Assembly: GCA_001316125.1 (NCBI GenBank)
Contig: BBCS01000016.1
Span: 1-30,611, forward strand
Reading direction: 5' to 3'
Source of the DNA: Vulcanisaeta distributa JCM 11213
Lineage (GTDB): Archaea > Thermoproteota > Thermoprotei > Thermoproteales > Thermocladiaceae
Length of the DNA: 30,611 nucleotides
Shown here: in pieces, positions 27,816-30,611 of the stretch
How positions within the stretch are numbered: position 1 is the stretch's first letter
How the letters are laid out: every line of letters begins with the position of its first letter
The notes under the pieces: generated by a model
The model's database searches: none
What the model was told of the DNA's origin: nothing
What the model saw: the letters and a program-made list of their open reading frames with translations, nothing else
Position numbers and translations under genes: made by a program

Positions 27816-30611
27816 CTTAATCAGTATTGTCTTTATCTCGAAGGGCCTAAAGCAGAGGTTACCTAGGTCCGCATTGCCGTAATTGTTTAGCTCAAGGAGG
27901 TCGGTCTCAATGCCTTCGCCTTTAATGAAGCCCCTGACCTCGGTGCATGTATTCACTCCGTAGGTCTCGTAAAGCCTCAGAACAATCCCCCGAGTCCTCA
28001 CCCCACTTGAGGGCCTCGAGCATTATTGCTGGGTTTGTGATCTCGAGGAATGATGAGTCGCCGCCTGCCGTATCCTCAACAATAATTAGTGGTTGATTGA
28101 ACTCGTAGGCCCTCCTGGGGGGGATTTGGGCAGCCCTCCAATCACCTGGGTGTGGGTATATGGCGTAGGTGAACTTATTATGGCCGTAGTCCAGGAATGG
28201 GTTTGGGTAAATGGGTGACCTGAGTAGTGTTATTGCCACGGTATTCTCCTCAACCGAGTAGCCCTGCCTACCATCATTAAGTATGGCAATGCCGTAGTCC
28301 GGGTCCCAAACATCCACCCACCGTAGAGCCGGCACCTCGAACTTAGCCACCTCCCAGGTATTACTTGGCCTCGTCGGCCTATTAACCACGCCGTAGGGTA
28401 CCTCGAAGGATGCGTTATGCCCGAATATGCCGAGTTTATAAACGGCCTTCAGAAGAGTTAACCTCTCCCTCCAATCAACGTCATTCTCCACATCAACACG
28501 CCTACTGAAGGCATTCACGCAAATCCTCTGCCTAATACTCGACTCCCTAAACCTATAATTAACCTCAATACAACCCCCTCAACGGTCCACCCTCCACGAC
28601 GCTAAACCCAGTCGGTTCCAACCTCTTACAAACCCTCCTGTAATAAGCATCTATGTCCCAACCATCCCATCGACTTGGCATATCCTCACAGGCCATTAAA
28701 TAGCCGTCCTCAACGGCCCACCTCCCAACCTCCTTATCGTAGATCCTCAACGAACCATCAAACACAACCCTAACCACGGAATTCTCGACATAGTTACTAC
28801 CCGTGGTCACATCACCCACGGAGCTCCCTGGACCCTTCTCGAGGACCTCCAGCCGAGGGCCGGGACCTCAATGAGCGCCAGGTAACCATTGTCAACCCTC
28901 TGCGTTGCCACACCACTCAGCTCCTCCCTAACCATGACCAACTCCCTACGGGCCCAGGGCAGTGGGTTAACGATCGTTACGAAGTGGCCTGTGCCAAGGG
29001 TCTTCCTGAGCACGTTCATCAACTCCCCCCCATCAACCCTCTTCAAGTCCTCCTCGAGCTCATTGACCACCTCATCATATACGGACTTCGTCGACGTAGC
29101 CCCCCATTGGGTCGTGGTACTCAGCCTCGAGTAGTGGATACCAAAGCTCCTCATAACTCCTCCTTACACCGGCAATTACACTGAAGGTCTCCAATTCCCT
29201 AAGCTTCGTCTCGAGAGCCCTAACCAACTGCTTAAGCCTTATACCATTCGTGTAAACCCCCCCCTGTGAATCTCAAGGTATAGCTCACCCCCCCTCCACC
29301 TCGGTAATGAGTCGTCCCTCACAACCTCATTAACCAAGTCCTTTAGATTACCCATGACGAGCCTCGGCATACCTGGCAAGTCCCTATACACCTGTACCTC
29401 TCGAGCATTAGCCATGTCGGTCCCCCCCCACCACCATCACCCTTACCGAAGGGTAGGAAGGCAGGTAGCTCGGGGGGGCTTGTGTGGTCTGACCAAGCCC
29501 TGGCTATTTGCCTAGGCGTTAGGTCGGCGCCGTAGGTTGCGTAGTTTATTGTGGGTATCACCGAGCCATCAATCCCCCTCCCAGAGGAATACGGAGTATG
29601 GGAATCTATTGACCGTGTTCCAATACATCTTATGCTCAAAGAACACCTTAATCCCCGCCTTCCTTAGTATTTGTGGTAGTGATGCTGGGAATCCGAAGGT
29701 GTCGGGCAACCAACCAATCTCCGTGGTGAAGCCAAACTCCCTGAGGAGGAACCTCTGCCCGTATAGGAACTGCCTCACTAGGGACTCACCACCGGGCAAG
29801 TTAGCATCACTCTCAACCCACATACCGCCCACGGGCACTATCCTACCGGCCTTAACGGCTCCCTAACCCTAACCCACAAATCCCTATCCTCACTAAGCCA
29901 CCTTAGGTACGCCATGTTCGATACCAAGAACGTGAGCTCTGGGTACGACTGGAGTAGCGATAGGACGTTGATGATTGTCCTCCTAACCTTCTCCCTGGTC
30001 ACGTCCCTACTCCAAAGCCAGCCAAGGTCTATGTGCGCGTGGCCAGCAACATAAACAACGCCCCCCCTATGACCCCCCCTCCTAACCCTCAACCCCCCCT
30101 CAATACCCTCCTCAAGGACCCTCAAACCCTCCTTAGCAGCCCTACCAAGCTCGCTGAAATCAGGCGGCCTCAGGTGCGTCAGCTCCTTGGCATCGTAATA
30201 ATTAAACAACGCCCTAACAAAGCCTGGAGACTCAACAATATGAGCCCTAACCGCGAACTCCAACTGCCAATTGGCCACGGAGTCCAGGGGAACCACGTCA
30301 AGGGCCTCATTAAGCACCTTGAGGTAGTCAGTCCTCAGGTCCTCAAAGGCCTCGGCAACATCAAGCAGGAGCTTAGCCCTAAGGACAAAACTGAACAGTG
30401 ATGGCTCCCTATAAACAACGTACATACCATTGAAACTAACCCTACGCTCACCAAACATCCTAACAGGGGGGGACAAAACAAGCGATAGGGAATGCCTACC
30501 TGGGGGAAGCCCTAACCCACCTACTCTCACCCTCATCACCGTAATTAAAAACAGCGAACTGAAGATCATCAACCCTGAGAGTACCCTCACCAACAACATC
30601 AACAAAAAACC
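27810..30611 (-). CDS. GH38 alpha-mannosidase, partial and frameshifted
   Basis: Glycoside hydrolase family 38 alpha-mannosidase; about 930 codons are present and the N-terminus lies beyond the right edge. It would cleave alpha-linked mannose from glycans or glycoconjugates. Motifs: zinc-binding GHAHIDLGWLW (His-x-Asp), GGMWVESDANLPGGESLVRQ with the catalytic aspartate, GWLPDTFGFPASLPQIL, and the C-terminal beta domains with NDGRQGYSVEEN and NKFTYAIYPH. Many one-base breaks, among them near 30510, 29850, 29615, 29335, 29150, 28815, 28540 and the G5 run near 27988 (four needed: EDSGIVLRLYETYGV). C7/C8 runs at 29257, 29288, 29422 and 30061-30099 expand Gly/Arg stretches. All motifs are intact, so the true gene is probably whole. 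No signal peptide can be judged. Confidence 0.88.

Overview
The window looks like a piece of a hyperthermophilic crenarchaeal chromosome, probably Thermoproteales and possibly close to Vulcanisaeta or Caldivirga. This is inferred from gene content and style, not from a database match. Archaeal hallmarks are GatD, Kae1, a Sm/Lsm protein, a class III signal-peptide pilin, a free-standing archaeal 5S rRNA next to a tRNA gene, AGG-rich arginine codons, and TATA boxes about 25-30 bases before start codons with almost no leader.

Layout. 1-5052 (mostly minus): formate-dehydrogenase-type genes, with an FdhA/NuoG-like iron-sulfur protein running to the left edge, a fused NuoE-NuoF-like subunit and a second FdhA-type catalytic subunit. 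5129-7194 (plus): a YaaH-type transporter and gatD. 7231-14573 (minus): sfsA, a DUF2079 membrane protein, a solute-binding-like protein overlapping an MFS transporter, an SLC13-type transporter with RCK_C domains, and an SDR oxidoreductase. 14634-17211 (plus): two unknown genes (one zinc finger) and a HemL-like aminotransferase. 17223-18698: a ParA-like ATPase with a small downstream gene, divergent from a small RecB-like nuclease. 18703-21950: an isochorismatase-family protein lacking its cysteine, a small gene coupled to kae1, a pilin and a small membrane protein. 22141-24771 (plus): an MDR dehydrogenase, a CPBP protease and a UbiA prenyltransferase. 24824-26121: tRNA-Arg, 5S rRNA, a membrane protein, tRNA-His and a very small gene. 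26211-27425: an unusual A/C-rich stretch and an unrecognised cluster of three small genes. 27581-30611: an Lsm gene convergent with a GH38 alpha-mannosidase that runs off the right edge.

The dominant oddity is data-like. I count roughly sixty G or C runs of six or more, most of them exactly seven long. In conserved families the seven-base runs add one Gly or Pro relative to consensus, as if four had become seven. About half the genes, including essential ones, are also broken by one-base changes, mostly in G/C runs or GG/CC doublets. The tRNA-His acceptor stem carries the same expansions. I read this as consensus error, not decay or phase variation, and annotate broken genes over their full inferred extent. 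Exact protein sequences across G/C runs should not be trusted.

Best candidates for new biology, after allowing for the errors, are the three-gene cluster at 26474-27425, the ParA / small protein / RecB-like nuclease group at 17223-18698, and the winged-helix-like gene fused in frame-overlap to kae1.
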